From Stramonita haemastoma (lineage: Eukaryota > Mollusca > Gastropoda > Neogastropoda > Muricidae): a stretch of 64,000 nt of DNA. A program made the position numbers and the translations under genes. Below are positions 15,329 to 27,073 of the stretch, in pieces. Within the stretch, counting starts at the first letter, position 1. Every line of letters starts with the position of its first letter. The notes beneath the pieces are model-generated. The model saw nothing but the letters and a program-made list of their open reading frames with translations. It did no database searches and was not told where the DNA came from. The stretch covers positions 12,504,642 through 12,568,641 of the forward strand of contig CM060326.1 of assembly GCA_030674155.1 (NCBI GenBank), given 5' to 3'.

Positions 15329-15675
15329 TTACCATCTTCCCCAATAAATTCACACAGGCACATTTGCACTCTCCGCCCCCACCCCCCAAAACAAAGTAAA
15401 CTGGCATGTGCAAACTCTACCCCCCCTCCCCCCCCCCCCCCACACAGGCACATTCCCCCCATCTCAAAAAAGGAACATTTATCCTCTACCGTCCCCCTCC
15501 CAAGAAAGCATACAGGCACAATTACCCTCTCCCCCCCCCCCCTCAAAAAAAAGACCCAGGCACATTTACCCTCTCCCCCCTAATCCCCCCCAAAAAAAAC
15601 AACAACAACAAACCCCCCACCAAACACAGTCACATTAATTTATCCTCTCCCTCAACGAAAAACACACGGGCACAC
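15065..15675. repeat. A/C-only block 5, with a CA tract
   Basis: Poly-C and poly-A units surround a CA tract at about 15252-15328. Right boundary as in the other blocks. This is the last such block. The array to its right, out to 18620, holds only cores and A/T-rich spacers. Confidence 0.85.
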
Positions 15676-18624
15676 TCTCTTCAATCCTACACTTAAAACC
15701 ATATCCCATCAGTTTTTCACATACTTTTTTTTCGTACGATGTGTTGGTGTAAAATCTGCCATCAATCTTCCAGCAGAAGATCAATACACAGATCTGCCAC
15801 CAACATCATTTTTAGTCATTTCACATAATATCAATGCCAATCACAGCACAAGCTTTCTTTGTGTTTTCACATTTGCTTATGCTTTAAAAAAATTAATAAA
15901 TGAAAAACCATCTTTGGGCATGATTTCTACACTGTTATACAAAATGCATATTTTCTTGTCATTTTAGAATGGACACTATTTCATTTTAGATTACATCTCA
16001 TTATCTTAAAAAAAGGCAAAATACACAGGCGCATTTTATCTTGTACTATACATTAAATCATTAAAATATCAATGGCAATCGCAGTGCAAGCTTTCATTTT
16101 GTTTGCAAATTTGATATGATTAAAAAAAACAACCTCTTCCCACCCCCAAAAAAACCTAGTCACTTTTTATTCACTACTACACTTAAAATCATATACCAGT
16201 AGTCTTTCTCATACATTTTTTGCAAGATGTGTGGTGTAAAATCTGCCATCAATCTTCCAGCAGAAGATCAAATACACAGATCTGCCACCAACACAAACCA
16301 GAAGTTCTTTTATACAATCACAGAGCCAGCTTTGTTTTTCTTCTCACAATAAAGGCTATTTGAAAAAAAAACGAAACCTCTCCACACACTGCACACATTA
16401 TACAGCACACAATTTTTAAGAATCTACCTTTCATCCCATCAGTACTTTCAAAAACAAAAATTAAGCACACAGGTGCTCGACTCCTTAACCACTACTCTAC
16501 TTAAATCATAGCAATCTTGCATATACATTTTTGTAATGTGTGTTGGTGTAAAATCTACCATTAATCTTCCAGCAGAATATAAATACACAGATCTGCCACC
16601 AACATGCCAATTACACACAATCTTTGTTATTCCTCTCACATTTAAGGTGATTTAAAAAAGAGAAAAAAGACTCCTTCTCCCTAGACTTGTCCATACCATT
16701 ATACAGCCTGTGCAGTATCTCCTCTATCTTCATTTCATTCGGTTAAATAAACAAAAACGGGCATGCACACTTTCTCACATAGCATAAAGGTGCATTGGTA
16801 TAAAATCTGCCCTCAATCTTCCAGCAGAGATCAATGTACAGATCTGCCACCAACAAGCTTTCCTTTTGTTTCAAATTTGATGCAATTTAAAAAAACAAAA
16901 CAAAAAAAACCCTCTCCCACATAATTTTACACTATCAGACAACATTCTACATTTTCTTGTCATTTCCATTGATGGATCTCATTATTAAAAAAAAAAAAAA
17001 AGAGAGAAACAAAACACAAAGGCACATTCATCCAATACTATACAAAAAATCAATAATATACAATGGCAATCACAGCACAAGCTTTCTTTTTGTTTTCGCA
17101 TGTAATGTGATTTTACTAAAATAAAATGTTAAAGAAACAAAACCTTCTGGCACACTTTCTACACTATTATACATTACATTTCCTTGTTAATTTTCCATTT
17201 TAAAAAAAACAAGTAAAGGTGCTGCATAACCCATGTGGTTATAGGGGAGCGAGACATCCCAGAGTGAGACTTCAGCTTCTCTAGGGGCCGCATATTGAGA
17301 AGGGGCCCATCTCTCTCCAGTTTTATATCATTAGAATTTAGAAAAAAAATCAAAACATACAGGCAAATTATAACCAATACTGTCAAAAAATCAGAATATC
17401 AATGGCAATCACAGCACAACTTTTCTTCTTGTTTTCACAATTGATGTGATTGAAAAAATATCTATAAAACTTCATGGGCGGGGGGTGGCGGGGGAGAAAA
17501 AAGGAAAAAACCGCTACAAATAAAATCAAAAGAAAAGAAAACCTCTCCAGAAAAAGCGTAGATTTTATTTCCCTCTTACATTTCATTTCATAAACGATCA
17601 GTATTTTACATGTACTTTTCGTAACAAATGCTGGTGTAAAATCTGCCATCAATCTTCCAGCAGAAGATCAATACACAAATCTGCCACCAACATCATCTAA
17701 AATTATTTCACAGAATGCCTGATGTCAATCACAGCTCAAGTTTCTTTTTTGCTTTCAAATTTAATGTCAATTAGAAAAAAAAATCTCTTCACACACTTTC
17801 TACACTATATAAAGCATACTCCTGTTTCTTGTAAATTTCCAATTGATCTCATTATTACCACAAAAAAAACACCCAGGCACCTTTTAACCCATACTTTACA
17901 TAAAGTCATTAAAATATCAATGACAATCACAACACCACCTTTCTTTTTGTTTTCAAATTTGATGTGATAAAAAAGAAAAGCTCTCCCACAAAAAAGAAAA
18001 AAAATCCACATCCACCACTATACTTATGATCATATACCATTTGTCTTTCACACACATTTTAGATCACAAGCAAAATTTTCTTTTACTTCCACATTTGATA
18101 AAAAAAAAGAAGAAAACCTCTTCGAAAAAACCGACACACCACATTTCATTCAATACTATACTTAAAATCATACAATTAGTGCTTCACATACATTTTTTTG
18201 CAAGATATGTTGGTGTAAAATCTGCCATCAATCTTCCAGCAGAAGGTCAATACACAGATCTGCCACCAACATCATCTAAGTCATTTTACAAAATTTTAAT
18301 GCGAATCACAGCACAAGCTTTCTTTTTGTTCTTAATTTTATGTGATTTAAAAATCAATATATAAATGAATAGAATACAAAACCTCTGCCCGCCTGCATTT
18401 TTCTTGTTAATTTCAATTGATCTCAATATTAAAATGATAAAAAACAAAGAGAAACAAACAAACAGGTACATTTATCCAATGCAATACATACAATCATTAG
18501 ATTATAGTAGCAATCACTGCACAAGTGTTCTTTTGTTTTCCATTTTATGCGATTTACAAAAAAAAAATCAAAGAAAACCTCCTCTGAAAAAGAAAACAAA
18601 GAAACAGGCACGTTTCATTCAACA

Positions 18625-18955
18625 ATATACTATATATATATATATAAATATATATATAATATATTTATATATATATCATATTATCTATTATATAATAAAT
18701 ACAGTATACATTACATATATTAAACAATAATATATAGATGATAATATACTTATAAAAATCATATATATACACACATATCATCACAATATATAAATCACAC
18801 ACCACACACACACACTTATATATCAATATATATACTATATAATCATAATTATAAATAACACACACACATATACACACATATATATTATATATATATTTTC
18901 TAGTATTTATATATATATATAATATAAAATATAAAATATAAAGAAAACCTAAAAC
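18625..18955. repeat. AT-rich low-complexity tract
   Basis: (TA)n and TATAA-type runs with a few CA patches. No gene seen. Confidence 0.95.
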
Positions 18956-19400
18956 AGTCTCACACACAGAGTCTCCTTCTCCCCTCTCTCTTCACACACA
19001 CAGAGCACACACACAAGCACACACACACAGTTCACACACACGCAGAGTCTCACACACACGCAGAGTCCACACACGCAGAGTCTCACACACGCAAGTCTCA
19101 CACACGCAGAGTCCGCGCCACACACACACAACACACACACACACACACACAACAACACACACACACACACACAGAATCACACAGAGTCACACACACAGAG
19201 TCTCATGCACAGAGTCACACACACAGTCACACACACACAGAGTCACACACGCGCACACACACCCATGCACAACACGACACCACCAGAAGAGTCCCCCCCC
19301 CCACACACAGTCACACACACACAGTCACACCAGTCACCCCACAGAGTCCACAGATCAATACACACATATCCACACGTCACACACACCCCGGAGACAGACA
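18956..19400. repeat. CA-rich minisatellite with GAGTC punctuation
   Basis: Units of the form cacacacgcagagtct repeat with variable CA length to about 19350, then degrade. Reading frames here are low-complexity artefacts. Confidence 0.9.
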
Positions 19401-20184
19401 CAAGACAAACACAACACACGTCATACTCTCCCCCACCCCACAGCCCATTCCTACTTCAACCCCCCTCCCCATCCTAGCACCCCTTTCCCTAAAATTCTAC
19501 CAACCCTCCCAACCTCAAAACTCAAATTTCGCCATTGTGTCAGCTAGTAACATCTAATCTACCTGTTGTGTGTCCACAATGAAGGGCCAGGGTTAGTGTA
19601 CAGGTTAGGATTAGTATGAATAGTTAGCATCAAAAAGGGAAGGAAGCATGCAAAAAGGGGAAACATGCATAAAGGGGGACACAAGCAAAAAGGGGAAAGA
19701 AGCATGCAAAAAGGGGGAGGGTTGACAGTCTGTTGGCTGGTCTGTGTGGGAAAGCATGTGGAACAGCAGCAGATAGAACTGACGGTACTTAGCTGGAGAC
19801 ACAACAATGTGGAGCTCTATTCAAATTTTCTTTTAAAAATTACTGGTCCTATCAACTGCTAAGGCTCTGTTGTAATCGATTTTATTTTGGATTTCTAATC
19901 CCAAATTTTTAGCTCTGCTGCCATCAAAGCTGCCTCAGGCCAAAGACTTCGGTATACAATTTCTTTGTTTTTGTTTCTCCTGCTAGAGCTCCAAACTTTT
20001 ACTCACGGTAAGATTTTTTTGCATAGGCAGCCCCACCATTTAGGTAGCTGCATTTGAACTTTAGGTATCCAATTGAGAATTCAAACCTACAAATTTTGCT
20101 AGGACAGTCGGGAGGTACCTAGCCTACCTCCTGCTCTTTTCGATTTTCAACTATCCTGAGTTTGCTTTTTAAAAAGAAATATGT
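19401..20184. other. No gene recognised; one short minisatellite
   Basis: A ~20-bp unit containing agcatgcaaaaagggg repeats about four times at 19630-19715. A segment around 19960-20035 (tagagctccaa and flanks) resembles 21695-21785, so part of this stretch belongs to a dispersed repeat. Confidence 0.6.
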
Positions 20185-20310
20185 AATTTGATTTTCACGT
20201 CAAACTGGAAAGAAAGTGTAGGACTGAGAGTCGAACCCACAACCTCACGGCGTTATATCCATGTAAAAAAGGCTTTAACCACCCAAAAACCCACGTGAAG
20301 TAAAAAAACA
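20185..20310 (-). mobile_element. tRNA-like SINE head fragment, type II
   Basis: Read on the minus strand, it has a B-box-like gtgggttcgactctc and the caaactggaaagaaag-like junction also seen in type II copies at 51112-51412 and 48838-49090. No body follows. Confidence 0.5.
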
Positions 20311-20469
20311 AAAAAGGGGGACCCATATAATTAAAAAAATGTAGGCTTGCAAAAAATCTATCACCGTCAATTGCACTCTTTTCTGTCTCCATTGATCCCG
20401 CCTTGTGTGCTTACCTCCTCCTAACACATTTTACCCAGAGTAACGCCCATGTCCCCATTTTGATTACCA

Positions 20470-20859
20470 AAACACACACACACACACACACACACCACAC
20501 ACCAAAACACACACACGCATGCAGCATGCACATCCAACAAAGCACACACATGCGGGTTCACACACCACACACACAACACACACACCCACAAAAGCACACA
20601 CAACAACACACACACATACACACAATGCACGCACACACACCGCAACACACACACACACACACACCACACACACAACACAACACACACACACACACGCGCG
20701 CGCACACACACACGCACGCACGCAAGCACGCACGCACACACACGTGGTCGCACACACACTCACACACACAGATACACACACACACACTCACACACAGATA
20801 CACACACACACCACACACACACACACTCACACGCGCACACACACACACTCACACACGCG

Positions 20860-20934
<75 letters not shown>

Positions 20935-20945
20935 CACACACACAA
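20470..20945. repeat. CA-dominated microsatellite with CG interruptions
   Basis: About 475 bp of CA with scattered CGCA, ATGCA and CACTCA variants, including cgcgcgcgcg at about 20860. Confidence 0.97.
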
Positions 20946-20949
20946 CCTT

Positions 20950-21485
20950 CTAACTGCAAACTTTAAAACTTTACACTGCAGTAAAATCATGGAAAGATAA
21001 CCAAAGTAGATGACCACATAAACTGCTTTAAATACTGTAAAAAAAAAAAAAAAATAAAAGTATCATAAATCCTAATAACATCAAACAGACGGATAGCCTG
21101 CTAGTACCAATAATTTTTAATGAAATGCTTTTAAACAAGGGAGAGGAACCATTAAAAATAATTGTCAGACCTACAGGGCTTATTTCAACCATAATATTGT
21201 CTTAGCTGATCCTGAAATCCCCCTGATCTAATTTTAAAAAATCTAAAAACCCTTTGGTTGAAAATTCGTCACAAAGTATTTCCCGATGATAGGACGATAG
21301 TATTTTCTAAATGATCTGATTAAGTTACAAAAAAAATAAAAGGAAGAAAACCAGTATAATGATAAAAAAAAAACTACCACCATTTTAAGCCATGTACTAC
21401 AGAATAATTCTCCTCTCTCAAACACGTGTCATTTAAAATACAAATCAGGACACAAAACTTATCACGACCATCATTAATCAGATCA
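20950..21485. other. No gene recognised; one imperfect inverted repeat
   Basis: Arms of 15 bases (caataatttttaatg at 21108-21122, and its complement with one mismatch at 21150-21164) could form a hairpin with a 27-base loop. Nothing else supported. Confidence 0.5.
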
Positions 21486-21489
21486 GGGA

Positions 21490-21650
21490 ATGTCCTCTGC
21501 GGCGACGCGACGGCGACTGCGAATTCTTCTGCAACGGCGGTGATATCTTCTGCAGCGATGTCTTCTGCGGCGACGGCGAAGTCTTCTGCAGCGACGGCGA
21601 AGTCTTGTGCGGGAAAGTCTGTACGGCGACGGCGAAGTACTTGATGGATG
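21490..21650. repeat. GC-rich 21-bp minisatellite
   Basis: Two near-identical 21-bp units (tcttctgcrgcgacggcga) lie at 21560-21580 and 21581-21601, flanked by degenerate ones. The base composition is far richer in CG than the AT-rich surroundings. Both strands stay open (Ala/Ser/Thr-rich on plus; Ala-Glu-Asp-Phe repeats on minus within 21374-21676). It could be a coding low-complexity exon, but no splice sites or homology were found. Confidence 0.6.
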
Positions 21651-21854
21651 GTGTTCTCACCTTCCTGCCAGAACACACGTCACAATCGTCAGTATCATCA
21701 TTTACTATATCTATTTTTAATTTTTGTTATTCTTCCGCTAGAGCTCCAAGTTTATCAGAGATCGAGATTTTGCGTAAGCGACCGTTTCATATGTCCTTAT
21801 GCTGATGAAAATGTTAAAAAAATTAAAGTTTGGGAAATGGTTGTCTAGGCCCGT

Positions 21855-21985
21855 GATAATAGGCCATCGTGTGCCGGTGGGAACAGATGACAAGATTTAC
21901 AAAACTGCATACACACGGGGACTGGATGTAAAAAAGCACATGAGTGGTTATTCCATTATACTTGATATAAAAGAAAAATAGATAA
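21855..21985 (+). mobile_element. SINE type I, 3' fragment
   Basis: Begins near aggccatcgtgtgccggtgg and continues through aaaactgcatacacacgggg to the gatataaaagaaaaa tail. The tRNA head and core are absent. Confidence 0.8.
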
Positions 21986-22780
21986 AAATACTGATTTTTC
22001 GCTATTTTATGTTCCCTTGTTGGCTGTTGTCAGCTACACTAACTCCTTAACCATAAGCTTCAAGACTTTTTTTTGATCTTCCAGAAACTGACTTCTTGCA
22101 GCTCAGCCTATGCTGCAGCCTAGGCACTGCTGAAAGTGGTATCATAAACCAAATCATGCACTGCATTGCACTGCACACACAAACCTGACGTCCTGCGATT
22201 TTTTTCTCACCTTTCATCACACACTGATGGCGCTTGTTGACTGACAGTATTAAAGGTCAACCAAAGTTTGTTTGCTAATGTAAAAAAAAAGAAAGAAAAA
22301 AATCAGTTTTTAGGATTATGCTGCTGGTTTATTTCTCAAAGCACACAGATGTCGTATTTATTTATTATTTATTTGTTTATTTATTTATTTATTTATTTAT
22401 TACTATTTCTTATATTGTATGATATTACCAGCTGAAAAGGAGTTAGAATGCCATATGTCACTGTCAGATTGTTACATTATATTACCAGCTGGAGAGGAGA
22501 CAGAATACCATATGTCACTGTCAGATTGTTAACTACACTTTGGATGAGGAGTTTGCCTGTATGACTTTTCGAGTACTTTACCATAAAGGCAACCATACTC
22601 CAACTTCAGAGGATTTTTCTCCTTTAGAGTGCAGGATTCTTCGCCGAGCGTGTTCCGGCTGAAGACAAATCTCGACACCATTTAAAATGTAACACCATGT
22701 CAGTCTAGACCTTGGCCCCTAGCTTGTATCACTAACTGACAAAGCTTTGGCCTGGGCCAAAAAAGAAATCAATGAATTTG
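21986..22780. other. No gene recognised; (TTTA)n and a ~65-bp duplication
   Basis: TTTA repeats lie at about 22350-22400. Two adjacent copies of a segment with attaccagctg, atgccatatgtcactg and tcagattgtta occupy about 22425-22535. Confidence 0.6.
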
Positions 22781-22787
22781 ATGTTAC

Positions 22788-22864
22788 CTCGTCACGTCCT
22801 GGTAACTGACATGTGGTCCGGATGACGTGTCTGGTCTTTGGCACTTGATTCCAGTCTGGAGCTC
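22788..22864 (-). other. Candidate short exon (77 nt)
   Basis: On the minus strand a good acceptor (ggctttcag) precedes 77 nt that are open in phase 0 (25 codons plus 2 nt). They encode a hydrophilic peptide with one Cys and end at a donor-like GAG|GTAACA. The first bases (G-GCTC...ACTGGAA) resemble the start of the exon-like module repeated in 23185-26150. No family is recognised, and without transcript evidence this remains a guess. Confidence 0.25.
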
Positions 22865-23184
22865 CTGAAAGCCGTTAAGAAATCGTCAGTGACAGGGAAA
22901 ATGTTCACAGCTCTACTAGCTTAAATCCGATTTCATCCTATCACTTAAACAATAGATTATCATGATTTCAATATGGCTTTATCACTGAAAAAGACGTGGC
23001 TCATTATTTCCTATTTTGATTTACTAGCTCAAATCTAAGAGGATTTAATCTCGTCAATTTGGGGGGAAAACCTTGTTAAGTCCTTTTTAAAGACGTATAT
23101 TTCAGATTCACTCCATTTGTTTAAAATGGAAATAACACTTTGAAAACAAAAATTCATATTCACTCAAAGATGGATTTTATTTTA

Positions 23185-26150
23185 GCTTTCAGAGCAGAAT
23201 GACAACAAAGAGTTTAACATACCTTTCTTTTTACCCATAGCATTACCCCTTTTCCACAAAGGACCCCAGTTCATGATGGCGGCCACTGCACACGGGGTCC
23301 ATGGTTCCAGTCCCACAGCCCCTGAAAGCAAGGTAGTCCCAATCAGTACCCTGAAAATTCAACTGGTTTTCTTGGGCAAACATGACAGACTCCTGACCAA
23401 GTTACTTAAAAAGAGACTAATTAAGAAATATATTATTTCCAAAGTGTACCATAAGGCCCAGTTATATATTCATTTATTTATTTACTATTTATTCATTCAT
23501 TATTCTTTTATATCGAGGATAGCTCATAATTACATTACGAGTTCAAATTTAATTGTTCAATATTTCAAAACAAATTCGAAACTAGTACATCATTTTACAT
23601 TTCATATTTTTCAAAATTATTTGAAAGCAGTCTTTTTTTAGTTGATAATCAATTTGAAAAATGTTAACAAACGAAGAAAAAAGTGAAATGACCTTGATTT
23701 ATATAATGTTTATCTTTTTCTCAACAATGAGGGGTACCAGGCAATTTATTAAAAAAAAAACAAAAAAACGCTTTGGTTTTCAGAGCCCAATGACAACAAA
23801 GAGTTTAACATACCTGTCTTTAAACCATAGCATTACCACTCTTCCACAAGGACCCCAGTTCATCATGGCGGCCACTACACACGGGTCCATGGTTCCAGTC
23901 CCACAGCCCCTGAAAGCAAGGCAGTCCCAATCAGTACCACCAAAATTCTGGTTTTCTTGGACAAACATGACAGACTCCTGACCAAGTTACTTGAAAAGAG
24001 ATTGAATTAAGGAATATATTATTTCCTAAGTGTACCATAATGCCCAGATACTTATTATGTATTTATGTATTTATTTTTTTTATTTATCTTTTATTCGTTT
24101 TATATCGAGAATAGCTCATAATTACATAATGAGTTCAACGTTTAATTGATTTAATATTTTTTAACAAGTTCGAAAGCAGTACATAATGTTATATTTCATT
24201 TTCAAAATTATTTGAAACAGGCTTTTTAAGTTGATGAATCAATTTGAAAAATGTTCACAAACACAGAACAAAAACTGAAATTATCTTGATTTACATAATT
24301 TTGTTTATCTTTCTCATCAACAACGAGGATACGAGCAATTTTATTTTTTTTAAAATAACTGCCTTTGGTTTTTCAGAGCCCAATGACAACAAAGAGTTTA
24401 TCATACCTTTCTTTAAACCATAGCATTACCACTCTTCCACAAAGGACCCCAGTTCATCATGGCGGCCACTGCACACGGGGTCCATGGTTCCAGTCCCACA
24501 GCCCCTGAAAGCAAGGCAGTCCCAATCAGTACCACCTGAAAATTCTGCTGGTTTTCTTGGACAAACATGACAGACTCCTGACCAAATTACTTTAGAAGAG
24601 ACTGAATAAAGGATTATTTACAGAGTGTACCATACTGCCCATTATTTATTTATATTTATTCTTTTATATCGAGAATAAGCTCATATTACATTATAAGTTC
24701 AAGTTTAATTGATTTAATATTTTTAACAAATTCAAACCAGTATGTAATGTTACATTTCATTTTCAAAATATTTAAAGCAGTCTTTTTAAGTTGATGAATC
24801 AAATTTGCAAAATGTTCACAAACACAGAAAAAAGTGAAGGACCTCGATTTACACATTTTGTCTTTTTCATCAACAATGAAGGATAGGAGGCAATTTGGTG
24901 AGAAAAAAAAAGGTCTTTGGCTCTCAGAGCCCAATGACAAGAAGAGTTTATACCTTCTTTTACTCAAAGCATACCACTCTTCCACAAAGGACCCCAGTTC
25001 ATCATGGCGGCCACTGCACAAGGGGTCCTTGGTTCCAGTCCCAAAGCCCCTGAAAGCAAGGCAGTCCCAATCATACCACTGAAAATTCTGCTTTTTTTTT
25101 GACAAACATGACAGACTCTTGACCAAGTTACTTAAAAAGAGACTGGAATTAAGGATGATTATTTACAAACTGCACTGTACTGCCCAGTTACTTTATCAGT
25201 TCAAATTTTAATGAAATTTTTTTAACAACCTCGAAGCCCGTACATATGTTACAAATATTTACATTTATTTGAAAGCAGTCTTTCTAATTTCATAAATCAA
25301 TTTGCAAAATGTTCACAAACACAGACAAAAAGTGAAATGACCGATTTACATATTATGTTCATCTTTTTCATCAACAATGAGGGATACAGCCATTTAGTAG
25401 AAAAAAATTTAAAAGGCCTTTGGCTTTCAGAGCCCAATGACAACAAAGAGTTTATCATACCTTTCTTTAAACCATAGCATTACCACTCTTCCACAAAGGA
25501 CCCCAGTTCATCATGGCGGCCACTGCACACGGGTCCATGGTTCCAGTCCTACAGCCCCTGAAAGCAAGGCAGTCCCAATCAGTACCACTGAAAATTCTGT
25601 TGGTTTTCTTGGAAAACATGACAGTCACCTGACCCGTTACTTGAGGAAAGATTGAATGAAGGATTATTATTTACGTGTGGCATACTGTCCAGTTACTTTA
25701 TAAGTTCAAAATTTCATTGTTTCAATATTTCAAAACAAACTCGAAACTTGTACATAATGTTATATTTCATTTTCAAAAGTATTTGAAGGCAGTCTTTGTT
25801 AAGTTGATGAATAAATTTGCAAAATGTTCACAAACACAGAAAAAAATGACCTCGATTTGCATAATTATGTTTATCTTTTTCATTAACAATGAGGGATACC
25901 AGGCAATTTAGTTTTTAAAAAAAAAGCCTTGGCTTTCAGAGCCCAATAACAACAAAGAGTTTATCATACCTTTCTTTAAACCATAGCATTACCACTCTTC
26001 CATAAAGGACCCCAGTTCATCATGGCTGCCACTGCACACGGGTCGTGGTTACAGTCCCACAGCCCCTGAAAGCAAGGCAGTCCCAATCAGTACCACTGAA
26101 AATTCTGCTGGTTTTCTTGGATAAACATGACAGTCACCTGACCATGTCAG
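23185..26150. repeat. Six-copy tandem repeat, 500-590-bp units
   Basis: Units start at tttcagagcccaatgacaac near 23185, 23778, 24370, 24920, 25423 and 25932 (spacing about 593, 592, 550, 503, 509). Each holds a well-conserved ~190-bp part (catcatggcggccactgcac, then tgaaagcaaggcagtccc, then gacaaacatgacagactc) and an AT-rich part. The first three units carry a short SINE type I tail remnant (cttttatatcgag) that the later ones lack, which explains the length difference. Confidence 0.88.
24430..24504 (-). other. Exon-like 75-nt module (best copy of six)
   Basis: On the minus strand the acceptor tgccttgctttcag precedes 75 nt that stay open in one frame and end at a donor-like GTAATG. The peptide is Gly/Thr-rich at its start and then reads MDPVCSGRHDELGSFVEEW. 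The length is a multiple of three, so the module would splice in or out without a frameshift. Equivalent modules lie at 23247-23321 and 24975-25049 (intact) and at 23837-23909, 25484-25557 and 25993-26065 (one or two bases missing). The indels argue against purifying selection on every copy. Confidence 0.28.
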
Positions 26151-26585
26151 TTTAGCCCATATATGCCCACTGTTCCAATTTTGGGAGCTGTGTGTATCAT
26201 TTCTTTTTATATTGTATTTTTTATATATATCATTATTTCCATTAGTATTATCATTTATTTTTTTATATCATCATCCCTCATCTCATCATCATCATCATCA
26301 TCATCACATCATCATCATCATCATTCTCATTACTTACAGAGCACGGTCTTGTTGAAGGAATGGTTCTCCAGATGACATCGAAGGGTCAGAAGAGAATTCC
26401 TATGTGGTCCACGTGATACAGCCCCGTTGCTATAGCATGACTCCCAGGTGATCCACATATACAGCCCCGTTGCATAGCGACGACTCCAATGTGATTCACA
26501 TGATGACTAACCAGGCCAGGACCCGTGTCAAATAAAGGATGGGATGGAAGAAACTGAAGGAAATGTTTGGAAAATGTGAGGGGAC
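26151..26585. other. No gene recognised; (ATC)n microsatellite
   Basis: ATC/CATCAT repeats occupy about 26268-26325 within AT-rich sequence. From 26395 to 26560 a short duplicated phrase (acagccccgttgc) occurs twice. Confidence 0.6.
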
Positions 26586-26589
26586 AGCA

Positions 26590-26770
26590 GAATCACACTC
26601 CCTCATAACCACTGTCCCAAAGATGATGTCACACCCCTCGTGACCACTGTGCCAAAGATGAAGTCACACTCCCTTAAGACCAATGCCCAAAGATGAGGTA
26701 ACTCTTCCTCACAATCACTGTGCCAAAGATGAGGTAACTCTTCCTCATCACCAACATCTCCAAAGCCTTT
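26590..26770. repeat. ~36-bp minisatellite, five units
   Basis: The phrase ccactgtgccaaagatga and variants repeat at about 35-38-bp steps. On the minus strand it reads as a ~12-residue repeat (EEELPHLW-type), open from 26603 to 26812. No other coding support. Confidence 0.8.
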
Positions 26771-27073
26771 GTAGGTGGCGTCAGTGTTTGAACACCAAGA
26801 CATCACTGTCACTGAGATTGCTCTCCTTAGATCTCTTGCACTATTTTTCCCTAGTTTGAAATTTGATTGAACTCACTCTTTTTTGTGGCCAATTTTAAAA
26901 AAAACTTATTTATTTCCTACAACTATGCTAGTTTTTGGTTTCATTCCCTATTTTATCATGTTTGGCATAAAGTTTTACCAAGTTTTATATTCTTTTATTT
27001 TAGCCTGTCCTAGTCTATTCTATTTAATTCTATCTTTTAGCAAGGGATCGGAGATGCAATCAGAAATGTGGTG
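26771..27073. other. Nothing recognised
   Basis: AT-rich sequence with no repeat, splice pattern or convincing reading frame. Confidence 0.5.

Larger units (their letters stand above)
5340..18620. repeat. Large irregular higher-order satellite array (~13 kb)
   Basis: A ~100-bp core containing ggtgtaaaatctgccatc, atcttccagcagaagat and cagatctgccaccaacat recurs about 25 times, for example near 5571, 5921, 6632, 7107, 7747, 8464, 9385, 10294, 11312, 12411, 13172, 14009, 14992, 15741, 16231, 17630 and 18209. Between cores lie repeated spacers with cacagcacaagctttcttt, tttgatgtgattt and cactattatacaacat, or long A/C-only blocks. Spacing between cores varies from about 200 to 900 bp, so it is not a simple satellite. 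No reading frame within it looks coding. Confidence 0.9.

Noticed and set aside
5340..18620. CRISPR-like look of a repeated core with variable spacers
   Set aside because: Eukaryotic context, cores of ~100 bp, spacers themselves repetitive and of very variable length, no cas genes.
19590..19630. Telomere-like ggttag phrases
   Set aside because: Only two or three imperfect hexamers, no array.
20403..20966. 187-codon Thr-His-rich frame
   Set aside because: CA microsatellite translation.
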